Shown here: in pieces, positions 42,634 through 51,559 of the stretch
Layout of the letters: each line of letters opens with the position of its first letter
How positions within the stretch are numbered: position 1 is the stretch's first letter
Source: Streptomyces sp. Ag109_O5-1
Lineage (GTDB): Bacteria; Actinomycetota; Actinomycetes; Streptomycetales; Streptomycetaceae
Length of the DNA: 64,000 nucleotides
NCBI RefSeq assembly: GCF_003814875.1
Contig: NZ_RKQF01000002.1
Span: 1 to 64,000 of the forward strand
Direction of reading: 5' to 3'
Program-made: the position numbers and the translations under genes
Notes under the pieces: generated by a model
Database searches by the model: none
Told to the model about the DNA's origin: nothing
What the model saw: only the letters and a program-made list of their open reading frames with translations

Positions 42634-44217
42634 GCTTGGCATTTATCCTCGCTGGTCACTCGACCTGCTGATCTTGGTGTGTTCCTGAGACAGCAGGGCG
42701 GCCGTTCTTCACGCTTCGAGGTGTCGAGCAACGTCGCGTGAAGGAACGGCCGCTGGTGAAGAGTCTTGCCGCTGAACAGTCTGCTGAGGCCGCGTTGGGC
42801 ATCCTGTCCCACTTTCGTGTCCAGTTCTACGACTGCCTTTACAGCCGTGCGGATGCGCTCTTCGAGCTCACCGACGCAGTGCTGTGTGCCGATGGTCCGG
42901 TCACCTCGCTGGTCGAGCTGACGCTCACGGCCGAGCACCGGCGCGGGCACGGGGCGATGTACGACGCGGTCAACCACGGCTGGCTGGAGCCGCGCCGCCT
43001 GCGCAGGCTGCTGGCCTCCACCCCGCTGCCGCGTGCCGCCGACGGGCGGATCGTCCTCGCCGTGGACGTGAGCAACTGGCTGCGCCCTGATGCCCCGACC
43101 AGTCCGGAGTTGCTGTTCTGCCATGTCTACGGGCGGGGCCGCAGCGCCGATCAGTTCATCCCCGGCTGGCCCTACTCCTTCGTGGCCGCTCTGGAAACAG
43201 GACGGACCTCCTGGACAGCCGTGCTGGACGCGATCCGGCTCGGGCCGGCCGACGACGCCACCGCAATCACCGCCGCCCAGCTGCGTGAGGTGGTCACCCG
43301 GCTGGTGCACGCCGGGCAGTGGCGGCCGGGCGATGAGGACATCCTCGTCGTCATGGACTCCGGCTACGACGTGACCCGCCTCGCCTACGTCCTGGCCGAC
43401 CTGCCCGTCGAGCTGGTCGGCCGGCTGCGCTCGGACCGGGTCATGCTCCGGGATGCCGGGCCGCGTCGCTCCACCCCGCGTGGCGGGCAGCCCCGCAAGC
43501 ACGGCGGGGTCCTCACCTTCTCCAACCCGGAGTCCTGGCACACCCCTGACCAGGCCACGACGTGCGACACCACCCGCTACGGCACGGCCGAAGCCCTCGC
43601 CTGGGACCGGATGCACCCCCGATTGCAGGCCCGTGGCCCCTGGCTCGACCACTGCGGTGAACTCCCTTTGATCCACGGCACGTTGATCCGTCTGAAGGTC
43701 GAGTACCTGCCTGGTGACCGCGACCCCAAGCCGGTGTGGCTGTGGTCCTCGCGCACCGGCATGACCGGCGAGGACGTCGACGTCCGCTGGCAGGCGTTCC
43801 TCCGCAGATTCGATCTTGAACATACCTTCCGGCTGTTCAAGCAGACCCTCGGCTGGACTGTCCCCAAGGTCCGCGATCCACACACGGCCGACCTGTGGAC
43901 CTGGCTGATCATCGCCGCCCACACCCAACTCCGCCTTGCCCGGCCCCTCGCCGAGGACCTCCGCCGCCCCTGGGAACGGCCCTCCGAGCCGCGCCGGCTC
44001 ACCCCTGCCCGGGTCCGCCGGGGGTTCCGCCACCTCCGCGTGAAAACCGCCCGTCCCGCCGACGTGCCCAGACCCTCCAAGCCAGGGCCCGGACGCCCAC
44101 TCGGCTCGAAGAACCGCAGGCCAGCCCCACGTCACGAGCCGGGGAAGACCGTGAAACGAATCGAAACCCTCACCGAACACGTCCGCCTGAAACAGCAGCG
44201 AGGTTAATGATCAAGCT
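42633..44217 (+). mobile_element. IS701-like insertion sequence (about 1.58 kb)
   Basis: Imperfect 22-bp terminal inverted repeats match at 17 positions: AGCTTGGCATTTATCC... from 42633 and AGCTTGATCATTAACC... on the minus strand from 44217, both going on to TCGCTG. The element holds one transposase gene. It inserted directly at the stop codon of the second VAO gene. No target duplication could be confirmed. Confidence 0.8.
42738..44207 (+). CDS. IS701/IS4-superfamily transposase (NF041680-like)
   Basis: The protein has 489 aa. The DDE core shows the first Asp in VLAVDVSNWLRPD, the second in ILVVMDSGYDV and the Glu in FLRRFDLEHTFRLFKQTLGW, the DDE_5-type spacing. The tail is basic (KPGPGRPLGSKNRR). 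It appears intact, so the element may be mobile. It starts 105 bp inside the left terminal repeat. Confidence 0.88.
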   Translation: MKERPLVKSLAAEQSAEAALGILSHFRVQFYDCLYSRADALFELTDAVLCADGPVTSLVELTLTAEHRRGHGAMYDAVNHGWLEPRRLRRLLASTPLPRAADGRIVLAVDVSNWLRPDAPTSPELLFCHVYGRGRSADQFIPGWPYSFVAALETGRTSWTAVLDAIRLGPADDATAITAAQLREVVTRLVHAGQWRPGDEDILVVMDSGYDVTRLAYVLADLPVELVGRLRSDRVMLRDAGPRRSTPRGGQPRKHGGVLTFSNPESWHTPDQATTCDTTRYGTAEALAWDRMHPRLQARGPWLDHCGELPLIHGTLIRLKVEYLPGDRDPKPVWLWSSRTGMTGEDVDVRWQAFLRRFDLEHTFRLFKQTLGWTVPKVRDPHTADLWTWLIIAAHTQLRLARPLAEDLRRPWERPSEPRRLTPARVRRGFRHLRVKTARPADVPRPSKPGPGRPLGSKNRRPAPRHEPGKTVKRIETLTEHVRLKQQRG

Positions 44218-44332
44218 GAGAAGCCGTTGTCGTACCGAACTTAATGGGTGTGTTTCCGCAGCTCAGGCATGATGTCGGTGTTGGCGAGGCAGGCTCGGCG
44301 GGTCGGGTTGCCTCGTGGGTGAAGGCGCCAAG

Positions 44333-44875
44333 ATGGCGTCGGTCGTGGGTCTGCTGGAGGAGCGGGAGCTGGCCGCGCGTGAGCGGGTGGAGGGGCTGCG
44401 GGAGGAAGCAGACCGGGTGCTCGCCGCACTCGCCGAGGCGGAGACGGACTGGCAGGAATGGCTGATCACGCGTCAGCGGGTCGGTGAGGTCCTGTCCGCG
44501 CCGAGGCCCGTGGAAGCCGGACTCGAGGGCCCGGCATCGGCCGAGGAACCTTGCGTGTCGGAGCCGGTGTCCGTCCCGGACGCGCCCGCTGCCGTGCCGT
44601 CGCGGGTGGCTCGTGCGGGTTCGGTCGTCCCGGTGTGGCGGCCCGCGTTGTCGGCGGAAACGTACTGGCCCTGGGCTACCGGCGCATCCTGTCCGTGCTG
44701 GCCGAACGCCGGTCAGACAGGGATAGGGTGATGACGTGTCAGGAGATCGTCGCCGCACTGGGGCTGGCGCCGGTCCCGGCCAGTGTGGAGGGCGTGCGCT
44801 CGAAGATGAAGCGGCTGGCGGATCGGGGCTGGGCCGTCGATCCGACCCCGGGCCGGTTCACGCTCGCCGCCGGGC
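44333..44875 (+). pseudogene. Frameshifted helical protein, 3' end fused to an IS relic
   Basis: From ATG 44333 the frame reads MASVVGLLEERELAARERVE and LREEADRVLAALAEAE, a coiled coil, as far as SVVPVWRPAL at about 44655. It then needs a shift of frame to continue with NVLALGYRRILSVLAERRSD, MTCQEIVAALGLAPVPASVE and VRSKMKRLADRGW. Proteins with this layout are common next to IS elements in Streptomyces; their role is unknown. The end at about 44875 runs into a truncated transposase on the other strand. Part of the second half is repeated at 50540. Confidence 0.6.
44698..44797 (+). repeat. 100-bp dispersed direct repeat, copy A
   Basis: This block (from CTGGCCGAACGCC to GAGGGCGTGC) recurs at 50540-50639 in the same orientation with about four mismatches. 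It encodes LAERRSDR to PASVEGV of the coiled-coil pseudogene. The two copies bracket 5.8 kb holding the SDR, both TetR sequences and the MMPL gene. Confidence 0.8.
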
Positions 44876-44877
44876 GC

Positions 44878-45315
44878 GGCGGTGACCAGCACGGCCAGCA
44901 GCAGGCCGAGGCAGTCGACCACGATGTGGCGCTTGCGACCGGGGACCTTCTTCGCGCCGTCGTATCCGCGTGAGGACGCCGGCACCGTGGCCGCCGCGCG
45001 CAGGGACTGCGCGTCGATCACCGCGGCGGTCGGCTCCGGGTCGCGGCCGGCGTCCTCGCGGACCATGCCCCGCAGCCGGTCGTGGAACTCAGCCGGCAGG
45101 CCCCGCGCGCGCCACCGCCGCGCGAAGGCGTAGACCCGGTGCCAGGCGGGGAAGTCCGCCGGCATCGCCCTCCACTTGATGCCGTTGTCGACCAGGGAGC
45201 GCACGGCGTCCGACATCTGCCGGTGGCAGTAGCCCTCCGGCTGCCCGCCCCGTCCCTGCAGCCACGGCGGCACGGGCATCGCGTCCCGCACGATGACCCA
45301 CTCGGTGTCCGTCAT
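44878..45315 (-). pseudogene. Truncated IS5-family transposase
   Basis: From ATG 45315 the frame reads MTDTEWVIVRDAMPVPPWLQ, GGQPEGYCHRQMSDAVRSLV and FPAWHRVYAFARRWRARGL, then the first catalytic Asp in AAVIDAQSLRAAATV and PGRKRHIVVDCLGLLLAV. After about 146 residues at 44878 homology stops, so the second Asp and the Glu are missing. It is a different IS5-group element from the one at 22309. Confidence 0.8.
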
Positions 45316-45440
45316 GTCCAAGTCGTAGCCGCGCGCACGGTCCGGACGGTCGCCCGCATTCCCGAACCGGTGAGCGAGGCAATCACACGACCGGGTAGCC
45401 GAGTTGGACGGCACGGGCATAGGAACGCAAGACTGCGACA

Positions 45441-45500
45441 CAGGGCCTCCTGGCCGGCTCGTTTGGACTTCGACAATCCCGAGCTGGACAGGAGGCCCTG
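45441..45500. repeat. 12-bp inverted repeat, possible IS end or hairpin
   Basis: CAGGGCCTCCTG (45441-45452) and CAGGAGGCCCTG (45489-45500) are perfect complements 36 bp apart. The repeat lies just upstream of the truncated transposase and may be a subterminal structure of a lost IS, or a terminator for the SDR gene whose stop is at 45566 on the minus strand. Confidence 0.5.
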
Positions 45501-45565
45501 CCTTCATGCGCGAACCGGCTGGAGATCACCCGACCGAGTCACCTCAATCGAACCGATGCCCACCA

Positions 45566-46414
45566 CTAGGCCGCCTCGGGAAGCGGGAAGCTGCGGCGCA
45601 TCAGGGCGTCGAAGGCGGCGTCGGGGAGCAGGCGCTTGGCCAGCATGGTGGCGCGGGCGAGCGCGCCGATCGCGTACCGGGCGCGGGGCTTGGCGGTGGT
45701 GGCGGCGCGGACGATCACCTTGGTGGCGGCCTCGGCGGGGACGGCGCCGCTGCGGCGGGTGAAGGCGTGGTTGGCGTACATGTCGGCGAGCTTGGCGCGG
45801 AAGCCGGCGTACGGGTCGGCGGCGTCCGTGGCGGGAGCCATGGTGCCGACCGCGGTGCCGCTGAACTCGGTGATGGTGGGCCCGGGTTGGACGACGACGA
45901 CCTCGATGCCGAAAGGCGCGACCTCCAGGCGCAGCGAGTCGCTGATCGCCTCCACGGCGTGCTTGCTGGCGTGGTAGAAGGCGCCGCCGGGAGGGGAGAA
46001 GCGGCCGGCCATGGAGGAGAGGTTGATGATCCGGCCGTGCCCGGCGCGGCGCATGCCCGGCAGCACCAGCTGGGCCATCCGGACCAGGCCGAAGACGTTG
46101 GTGTCGAACTGGGCGCGGACCTCGGCCGGGGTGGCGGACTCCACGGGCAGGTGCAGCCCGAATCCGGCATTGTTGATCAGGATGTCGACGCTGCCGTGCT
46201 CGGCCTCGACGGCGGCCACCGCGTCGGCCATCGACTGCTCGTCGGTGACGTCGAGCGGCAGGGTGGACATGCCGAGCGCAGCCAGGTCGGCCAGGGTCTC
46301 GGGGCGGCGAGCAGTGGCGTACACGCGGTGGCCGAGCCGGTGCAGGGCCAGCGCGGCCTGCCGGCCCATGCCGGAGGAGCAGCCGGTGATCAGGATGGTC
46401 CGGGTCGGGGTCAT
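45566..46414 (-). CDS. Short-chain dehydrogenase divergent from a TetR remnant
   Basis: The protein has 282 aa. It has ILITGCSSGMGRQAALALHR, ILINNAGFGLHLPVE, catalytic Ser in NLSSMAGRFSPPG and FYHASKHAVEAISDSLRLE. The ATG at 46414 is preferred over an upstream start at 46471 because homology begins with MTPTRTILIT. It is similar to the broken SDR at 23911-24583. A TetR-type double operator lies 113-146 bp upstream. Classical SDRs of this group act on varied alcohols and ketones, and the substrate is unknown. Confidence 0.88.
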   Translation of the reverse strand: MTPTRTILITGCSSGMGRQAALALHRLGHRVYATARRPETLADLAALGMSTLPLDVTDEQSMADAVAAVEAEHGSVDILINNAGFGLHLPVESATPAEVRAQFDTNVFGLVRMAQLVLPGMRRAGHGRIINLSSMAGRFSPPGGAFYHASKHAVEAISDSLRLEVAPFGIEVVVVQPGPTITEFSGTAVGTMAPATDAADPYAGFRAKLADMYANHAFTRRSGAVPAEAATKVIVRAATTAKPRARYAIGALARATMLAKRLLPDAAFDALMRRSFPLPEAA

Positions 46415-46526
46415 GGGGTGGCCTTTCGGTGCAGGAGGTCCCAGATGCGGCTTTGGCGCGGTCCAGGTCATCGGTGGGGAGGGAGTCGAGGCCGCCGGGG
46501 CGGGCGAGTTTCATCCTAAGCTAAGT

Positions 46527-46560
46527 TTGCAGCGGACTGCAACATTGCGGTGGGCTGTAA
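46527..46560. promoter_or_regulatory. Double TetR-type operator, copy 1
   Basis: TTGCAG-CGGA-CTGCAA (46527-46542) is a perfect-arm palindrome; TTGCGG-TGGG-CTGTAA (46545-46560) is an imperfect second copy, 18 bp centre to centre. A CCTAAGCTAA box precedes it. The same arrangement is found at 48135-48180. Confidence 0.7.
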
Positions 46561-46581
46561 CTTGCGGGCATTCCGAGAGCC

Positions 46582-47019
46582 AGGTCTGCGGGAGCGCGGT
46601 AAGGCAAGGCGCAGCGAGGCGGTCATCCGTGCCGCCTTCGAGTTGTTCGCCGAGCAGGGCTACGACGCCACGACGGTCGCCGAGATCGCGGAACGGGCCG
46701 AGGTCTCGCCGCGCACGGTGGCCATGTACTTCCGCTCCAAGCAGGACATCGCCATGTCCAAGTTCAGCGAGGGCGCGGACCGGCTGACCGAGGCGATGCG
46801 CAACCGGAGCCCCGACGAGCGTGCGGTGGACGTCCTCGGGCGGTGGCTGCTGGCGGAACACGAGTCGGGCGACGACGAGATGGTCGAACTGGAACGCCGC
46901 ATGTTCGTCGCCAACCCCGAACTGGCTGCGCTGCGGACGGCACGGATGGACGCCGCCATCCGCGAATCGACCAGAGTCGTCGCCGAGGATCTCGGCGTCG
47001 CCCCGGAGACCGTCGGGCC
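46582..47019 (+). pseudogene. Inverted 438-bp copy of the TetR gene 5' part, no start codon
   Basis: By eye the block is identical to the reverse complement of 47665-48102. It encodes GLRERGKARRSEAVIRAAFE, the HTH and most of the ligand domain to GVAPETVGP. No ATG, GTG or TTG occupies the place of the intact gene's start; the nearest in-frame GTG (46550) lies inside the operator. After 47019 the frame continues into unrelated sequence. It cannot make a normal repressor. Confidence 0.8.
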
Positions 47020-47522
47020 ATCATCACCGAGCCGTACCGCTGCGCACCACACCGCGCGGACACCGCACCAGCCCCGCCCCGCCGCGCTCCAGCTCACCCG
47101 GGCGACGCCGACCGGCCGCACCACCGGACGCCGGCAGCGCACCCCGCCCCCGGCACGTGAACCACCCCCAGTGACCCCCGGCCCGCAGCCCTGCTCCCGC
47201 TGGTCGATTCCCGGGCCCCCAGACACACCCCGGACCCGGCCCACACCCCACCCCGCGTTCCGCCTCGCCTTCGCGATCCCCGCGGCCCTGGCGCTCCTAC
47301 CCCTGGTGACCGCTCGCGCTTTCGCCCACGGGGTGCACCACTCCTGAAAGTGCGGAGAGCCGGCGTGCGGTGCCAAGGCCGCGGCAGGCAACCTTCGCCC
47401 CGTCGCGACGCTTCCCCCGGCCCCAAGGGGGCGGGAGGTGCCCCCCATGCACGCTCGCCCAGCCTTCGGCCGGGAGGTGCCCCCTTCGCCGCAACTGGCC
47501 GAAAACCCAAGGACACCCGGCG
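47020..47522. other. 503-bp spacer between inverted TetR copies
   Basis: C-rich DNA with no recognised gene. The open frame continuing from the TetR copy is Pro/Thr/Arg-rich and ends at 47347. GGGAGGTGCCCCC occurs twice (47433-47445 and 47472-47484), a repeat type common in Streptomyces intergenic DNA. Confidence 0.5.
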
Positions 47523-48113
47523 CTAGCCGGCGTCCCGAGGAAGGGACTCGATCGCCGCCTCAATGAGGCGCAGGGCGACCACCGCGGCCTGTTCGAGGTC
47601 GGACTCCTGGGTGCCGGTGAAGAGCTCGATGATGATGGCGGTCGCCGCGACGGCCACCATCCGGGGCCCGACGGTCTCCGGGGCGACGCCGAGATCCTCG
47701 GCGACGACTCTGGTCGATTCGCGGATGGCGGCGTCCATCCGTGCCGTCCGCAGCGCAGCCAGTTCGGGGTTGGCGACGAACATGCGGCGTTCCAGTTCGA
47801 CCATCTCGTCGTCGCCCGACTCGTGTTCCGCCAGCAGCCACCGCCCGAGGACGTCCACCGCACGCTCGTCGGGGCTCCGGTTGCGCATCGCCTCGGTCAG
47901 CCGGTCCGCGCCCTCGCTGAACTTGGACATGGCGATGTCCTGCTTGGAGCGGAAGTACATGGCCACCGTGCGCGGCGAGACCTCGGCCCGTTCCGCGATC
48001 TCGGCGACCGTCGTGGCGTCGTAGCCCTGCTCGGCGAACAACTCGAAGGCGGCACGGATGACCGCCTCGCTGCGCCTTGCCTTACCGCGCTCCCGCAGAC
48101 CTTGCTTCACCAT
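47523..48113 (-). CDS. TetR-family repressor of the MMPL transporter
   Basis: The protein has 196 aa. The HTH spans about 10-58 (SEAVIRAAFELFAEQGYDA, TTVAEIAERAEVSPRTVAMY). The ligand domain ends RLIEAAIESLPRDAG. It is divergent from the MMPL gene with a double TTGCAG-N4-CTGCAA-type operator between them, which fits local repression of the exporter relieved by its substrate. Its 5' 438 bp are repeated in inverted form at 46582, and the same operator layout stands before the SDR gene, so it could act there as well. Confidence 0.9.
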   Translation of the reverse strand: MVKQGLRERGKARRSEAVIRAAFELFAEQGYDATTVAEIAERAEVSPRTVAMYFRSKQDIAMSKFSEGADRLTEAMRNRSPDERAVDVLGRWLLAEHESGDDEMVELERRMFVANPELAALRTARMDAAIRESTRVVAEDLGVAPETVGPRMVAVAATAIIIELFTGTQESDLEQAAVVALRLIEAAIESLPRDAG

Positions 48114-48134
48114 GGCGCCAAGATTACTGCAAAA

Positions 48135-48168
48135 TTACAGCTCCTCGCAATATTGCAGCGCACTGCAA
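48135..48168. promoter_or_regulatory. Double TetR-type operator, copy 2
   Basis: TTGCAG-CGCA-CTGCAA (48153-48168, perfect arms) and TTACAG-CTCC-TCGCAA (48135-48150) repeat the layout of 46527-46560 in inverted orientation, with the box TTAGCTTAGG at 48171-48180. They lie between the TetR and MMPL starts. Confidence 0.75.
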
Positions 48169-48218
48169 ATTTAGCTTAGGCTGCAGTCGTCTCGACGGAT
48201 CGGCGACAGGGAACAGTC

Positions 48219-50444
48219 ATGGCTGGAAAGTTGTACGCACTTGGCCGGTGGGCGGCGCGCCGCCGGCGCTGGGTGGTGGCGGGCTGGCTGCTGTTGCTCG
48301 CGGTGGTGGGCGGGCTCGGGATCACCCTCCACGGGAACCTCTCCACACAGTTCAGCGTGCCGGGGATCGAGGCGCAGCGGGCCACGGACCTGCTGAAGAA
48401 GGAGTTTCCGGAAGCTGCCGGCGCCGACGCACGCGTGGTGTTCGCCGCACCGCCCGGTGCCACGCTGCTCAGCGGGAAGGAGCAGGCCGCGATCGCCTCG
48501 AGCCTGCACAACGCCGCCTCGGTGCCCGGGGTGATCTCCGTGTCCGACCCGGTGACGGGCCAGACGATGTCCGCCGACCACACGATCGGCTTCGCCGACG
48601 TCCAGTTCGCCAAGGCGGCAGGAGAGGTGCCGAAGTCCGCCACCGATGCGCTGATCTCAGCGATGGGACCGGCCCGGGACGCCGGCCTCACGGTCGAGTA
48701 CGACGGCTCGGCGATGGATCCGACCGTCTCGGTGAGCGGCCCCGCCGAGATCATCGGGATCGTCGTCGCGTTCCTCGTACTCGCCCTCGCCCTCGGGTCG
48801 CTGGTCGCGGCCGGACTGCCCATGGTCACCGCCTTCGTCGGAGTGGCGATCGGCGTTCTGGGCGTCGAGTTCGTGGCCGGGTTCGTCCAGATGACCGAGA
48901 CCGCGACCACCCTGGCGCTGATGATCGGCCTGGCCGTCGGCATCGACTACGCCCTGTTTCTGGTGTCCCGCCACCGCGAGCAGCTGGCCTGCCAGGGTGA
49001 CGACGAGCTCGACGTGCAGGACTCGATCGGTCGCGCCACCGCCACCGCGGGCAGCGCCGTGGCGTTCGCCGGCCTCACGGTGATCATCGCGCTGGCGGCC
49101 CTGTCGGCCACCGGCATCCCGTTCCTGACCGTCATGGGCCTGGCCGCGGCCTTCACCGTGCTCCTCGCCGTCCTGGTCTCGCTCACCCTCGTGCCGGCCG
49201 TGCTGGCCTTCGCCGGTGAACGGCTGCGCCCCCGCGCCAAGCAGCGCCGCTCCCGGAGCGCACGCCCCGACTCCGCCGGGGCGTGGGGCCTGGCCTGGGC
49301 ACGCATGATCATCCGCCGGCCCGTCGCCGCCCTGCTCGTCTGCCTGGCGGCTCTCGGAACCGTCGCGCTGCCGGTCGGCCACCTGCGTCTCGGCCTGCCC
49401 GGCAGCGAGACCCAACCCGTCGCCAGCACCCAGCACCGCGGCTACGACCTGCTCGGCCAGGGACTCGGGCCGGGCTACAACGCCACCGTCACCGTCGCCG
49501 TCGACACCGCCCGCGTCCCGGACGCCCAGCGCACCGCGCTCCTCGACAACCTGGCCGACACGCTGCGGGGCGACACCGGCGTCGCCGCCGTCGCCCCGCC
49601 GGTGACCAACCAGGCCGGCACGGTCTCCCTCCTCAGCGTCATCCCCACAACCGGACCGGACGACCAGGCCACCACCGACCTGGTGCACCGGATGCGCGAC
49701 AACGACAAGCAAGCCGTCACCCAGGCCGGCGGCGTCATGTACGTCACCGGCACCACCGCCACCGCTATCGACGTCTCCGCCAAACTGGCCGACGCACTGC
49801 CCCTGTTCATCGCCATCATCACCATCCTGGCCATCGTCCTGCTGACCATCGCCTTCCGGTCACTGCTGGTCCCCCTCAAGGCCGTACTCGGCTTCCTGCT
49901 GTCCACCGCGGCCAGCCTCGGCTTCGCCGTCTGGGTCTTCCAGGACGGCAACCTCACCGACGCCTTCGGAGTCGCCGCCGCCGCACCCGTGGTGGCCTTC
50001 CTCCCCGTCCTGCTCGTCGGAGTGCTCTTCGGCCTCGCCATGGACTACGAGGTCTTCCTGATCAGCCGCATGCGCGAACACTTCGAGCACACCGGCGACG
50101 CCCGCGAAGCCGTCGCCCACGGCGTGGCCAGGAGCGGACGCGTGGTCGTCGCCGCCGCACTGATCATGATGGTCGTCTTCGGCGGGTTCATCTTCACCGA
50201 CGACCCCGTCATCAAGTCGATCGCCTTTTCCCTCGCCTTCGGCGTGCTCTTCGACGCCTTCGTCGTCCGCCTGACCATCGTCCCCGCAGTTATGGCCCTG
50301 CTCGGACACCGTGCCTGGTGGCTCCCCCGCTGGCTCGACCGCGTACTGCCCGACGTCGACATCGAAGGCGCCCGCCTGCCCGCTCCCACACCGACCGCCA
50401 ACACCCCGGCGACCAACCCGGTCCGGCAGCTCGACCACGTCTGA
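48219..50444 (+). CDS. MMPL-family RND transporter
   Basis: The protein has 741 aa and about 12 membrane helices in two homologous halves. The first helix is WVVAGWLLLLAVVGGLG, followed by a large outer loop (about 40-180) and helices including GLAVGIDYALFLVSRHREQL. The second half has GVLFGLAMDYEVFLISRMRE, the conserved GLxxDYxxFLxxR motif that carries proton-relay Asp/Tyr. It exports lipids, lipopeptides or drugs using the proton gradient. AGGGA precedes the ATG. Control by the divergent TetR is likely. A 13-bp hairpin follows the stop. Confidence 0.92.
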   Translation: MAGKLYALGRWAARRRRWVVAGWLLLLAVVGGLGITLHGNLSTQFSVPGIEAQRATDLLKKEFPEAAGADARVVFAAPPGATLLSGKEQAAIASSLHNAASVPGVISVSDPVTGQTMSADHTIGFADVQFAKAAGEVPKSATDALISAMGPARDAGLTVEYDGSAMDPTVSVSGPAEIIGIVVAFLVLALALGSLVAAGLPMVTAFVGVAIGVLGVEFVAGFVQMTETATTLALMIGLAVGIDYALFLVSRHREQLACQGDDELDVQDSIGRATATAGSAVAFAGLTVIIALAALSATGIPFLTVMGLAAAFTVLLAVLVSLTLVPAVLAFAGERLRPRAKQRRSRSARPDSAGAWGLAWARMIIRRPVAALLVCLAALGTVALPVGHLRLGLPGSETQPVASTQHRGYDLLGQGLGPGYNATVTVAVDTARVPDAQRTALLDNLADTLRGDTGVAAVAPPVTNQAGTVSLLSVIPTTGPDDQATTDLVHRMRDNDKQAVTQAGGVMYVTGTTATAIDVSAKLADALPLFIAIITILAIVLLTIAFRSLLVPLKAVLGFLLSTAASLGFAVWVFQDGNLTDAFGVAAAAPVVAFLPVLLVGVLFGLAMDYEVFLISRMREHFEHTGDAREAVAHGVARSGRVVVAAALIMMVVFGGFIFTDDPVIKSIAFSLAFGVLFDAFVVRLTIVPAVMALLGHRAWWLPRWLDRVLPDVDIEGARLPAPTPTANTPATNPVRQLDHV

Positions 50445-50450
50445 CCCGAA

Positions 50451-50489
50451 CACCCGCTGACGCGCGGCATGACGGTGCGTCAGCGGGTG
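50451..50489 (+). terminator. Hairpin after the MMPL gene
   Basis: Perfect 13-bp arms CACCCGCTGACGC (50451-50463) and GCGTCAGCGGGTG (50477-50489) around a 13-nt loop, 6 bp past the stop. Confidence 0.85.
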
Positions 50490-50539
50490 CTCCCGGCTGC
50501 GGCCTCGCGCGGTCAGCCGCCGCGACCCTCGAATCCCCA

Positions 50540-50639
50540 CTGGCCGAACGCCGGTCAGACAGGCACAGGGTGATGTCGTGTCAGGAGATCGTCGCCTCAC
50601 TGGGGCTGGCGCCGGTCCCGGCCAGTGTGGAGGGCGTGC
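50540..50639 (+). repeat. 100-bp dispersed direct repeat, copy B
   Basis: About 96% identical by eye to 44698-44797. It is an isolated fragment of the coiled-coil pseudogene; the sequence on both sides is different from copy A. Confidence 0.8.
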
Positions 50640-50794
50640 AACGGCTTCTGACAGCACATACGTGAGTCGGGCCCGCGGCACCAGGCCGCAGGCCCGACGT
50701 GTCTCACGCAGAGGTGTTCGGACACAAGAGTGCCGGGGGACCCGAACTCGCGGGTCACGCCCGGTACTTGCCTCGTCATCCTCCGCCGGAGGGT

Positions 50795-51559
50795 TCACAT
50801 CGCCGACGCCCCCGCGTCGACCGGCAGACCGACCCCCGTCACGAAGCTCGCCTGGTCCGAGCAGAGCCACACCACCGCCGCCGCGACCTCCTCCGGCTTG
50901 CCGAGCCGCTTGATGGCCATGCGGCTGACCCACTGGGCAAGCTGATCGTCCGTCAGCGCGTCCATGAGCGGTGTGCGAATGGAGGCAGGACACACGGCGT
51001 TCACCCGGATTCCGGACTCGGCGTACTCCACGGCGGCCGTCTTGGTGAGGCCGAGCACACCGTGCTTGCTCGCCACGTACGCTCCGAGCAGCGGTGGCGA
51101 CACCAGCCCGGCCAGCGACGATGTGTTGACGATCGCGCCGGTACCGCCCTGGGCGAGCATCTGCCGGATCTGGTGCTTCAGCCCCAGCCAGACGCCCTTG
51201 AGGTTGACGGCGATGACCCGGTCGAAGTCGGCGGCCTCCATGTCGACGAGGCTCGCCTGGTGCTCGACGCCGGCGTTGTTCAGCGCGAAGTCGAGCCGCC
51301 CGTAAGCTCGTACGGTTTCGGCGACCAGCCGTTCCTGGTCCGCTTCGCGGGTGACGTCGCAGGGAACGAAGCGGGCACGACCGCCCTCCTTCCCGACCAG
51401 CTCGACCGTCTGCTCCCCGCCGTCCCGGCAGCTCTCCAGGTCGCTGACGAGCACCGCGGCACCCGCCCGTGCGAAGGCGAGCGCGCTGGCCCGGCCGATA
51501 CCGCCGGCGCCGCCCGTCACCAGTCCGGACTTCCCCTCCATGAACGGTGTGCCGGTCAC
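50795..51559 (-). CDS. Short-chain dehydrogenase/reductase
   Basis: The protein has 254 aa. It has VTGGAGGIGRASALAFAR, NNAGVEHQ, NTSSLAGLVSPP with catalytic Ser and YVASKHGVLGLTK, ending TGVGLPVDAGASAM. It closely resembles the SDR at 33006-33749. The GTG start overlaps the stop of the VOC gene (GTGA), so both are made from one transcript that starts near 52030. The likely role is oxidation of an aryl-alkanol intermediate. Confidence 0.85.
   Translation of the reverse strand: MTGTPFMEGKSGLVTGGAGGIGRASALAFARAGAAVLVSDLESCRDGGEQTVELVGKEGGRARFVPCDVTREADQERLVAETVRAYGRLDFALNNAGVEHQASLVDMEAADFDRVIAVNLKGVWLGLKHQIRQMLAQGGTGAIVNTSSLAGLVSPPLLGAYVASKHGVLGLTKTAAVEYAESGIRVNAVCPASIRTPLMDALTDDQLAQWVSRMAIKRLGKPEEVAAAVVWLCSDQASFVTGVGLPVDAGASAM

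Noticed and set aside
46550..47347. Intact TetR gene starting at GTG 46550
   Set aside because: The GTG lies inside the operator, and the 3' half after 47019 has no TetR similarity and is Pro/Arg-rich. It is treated as a broken copy.
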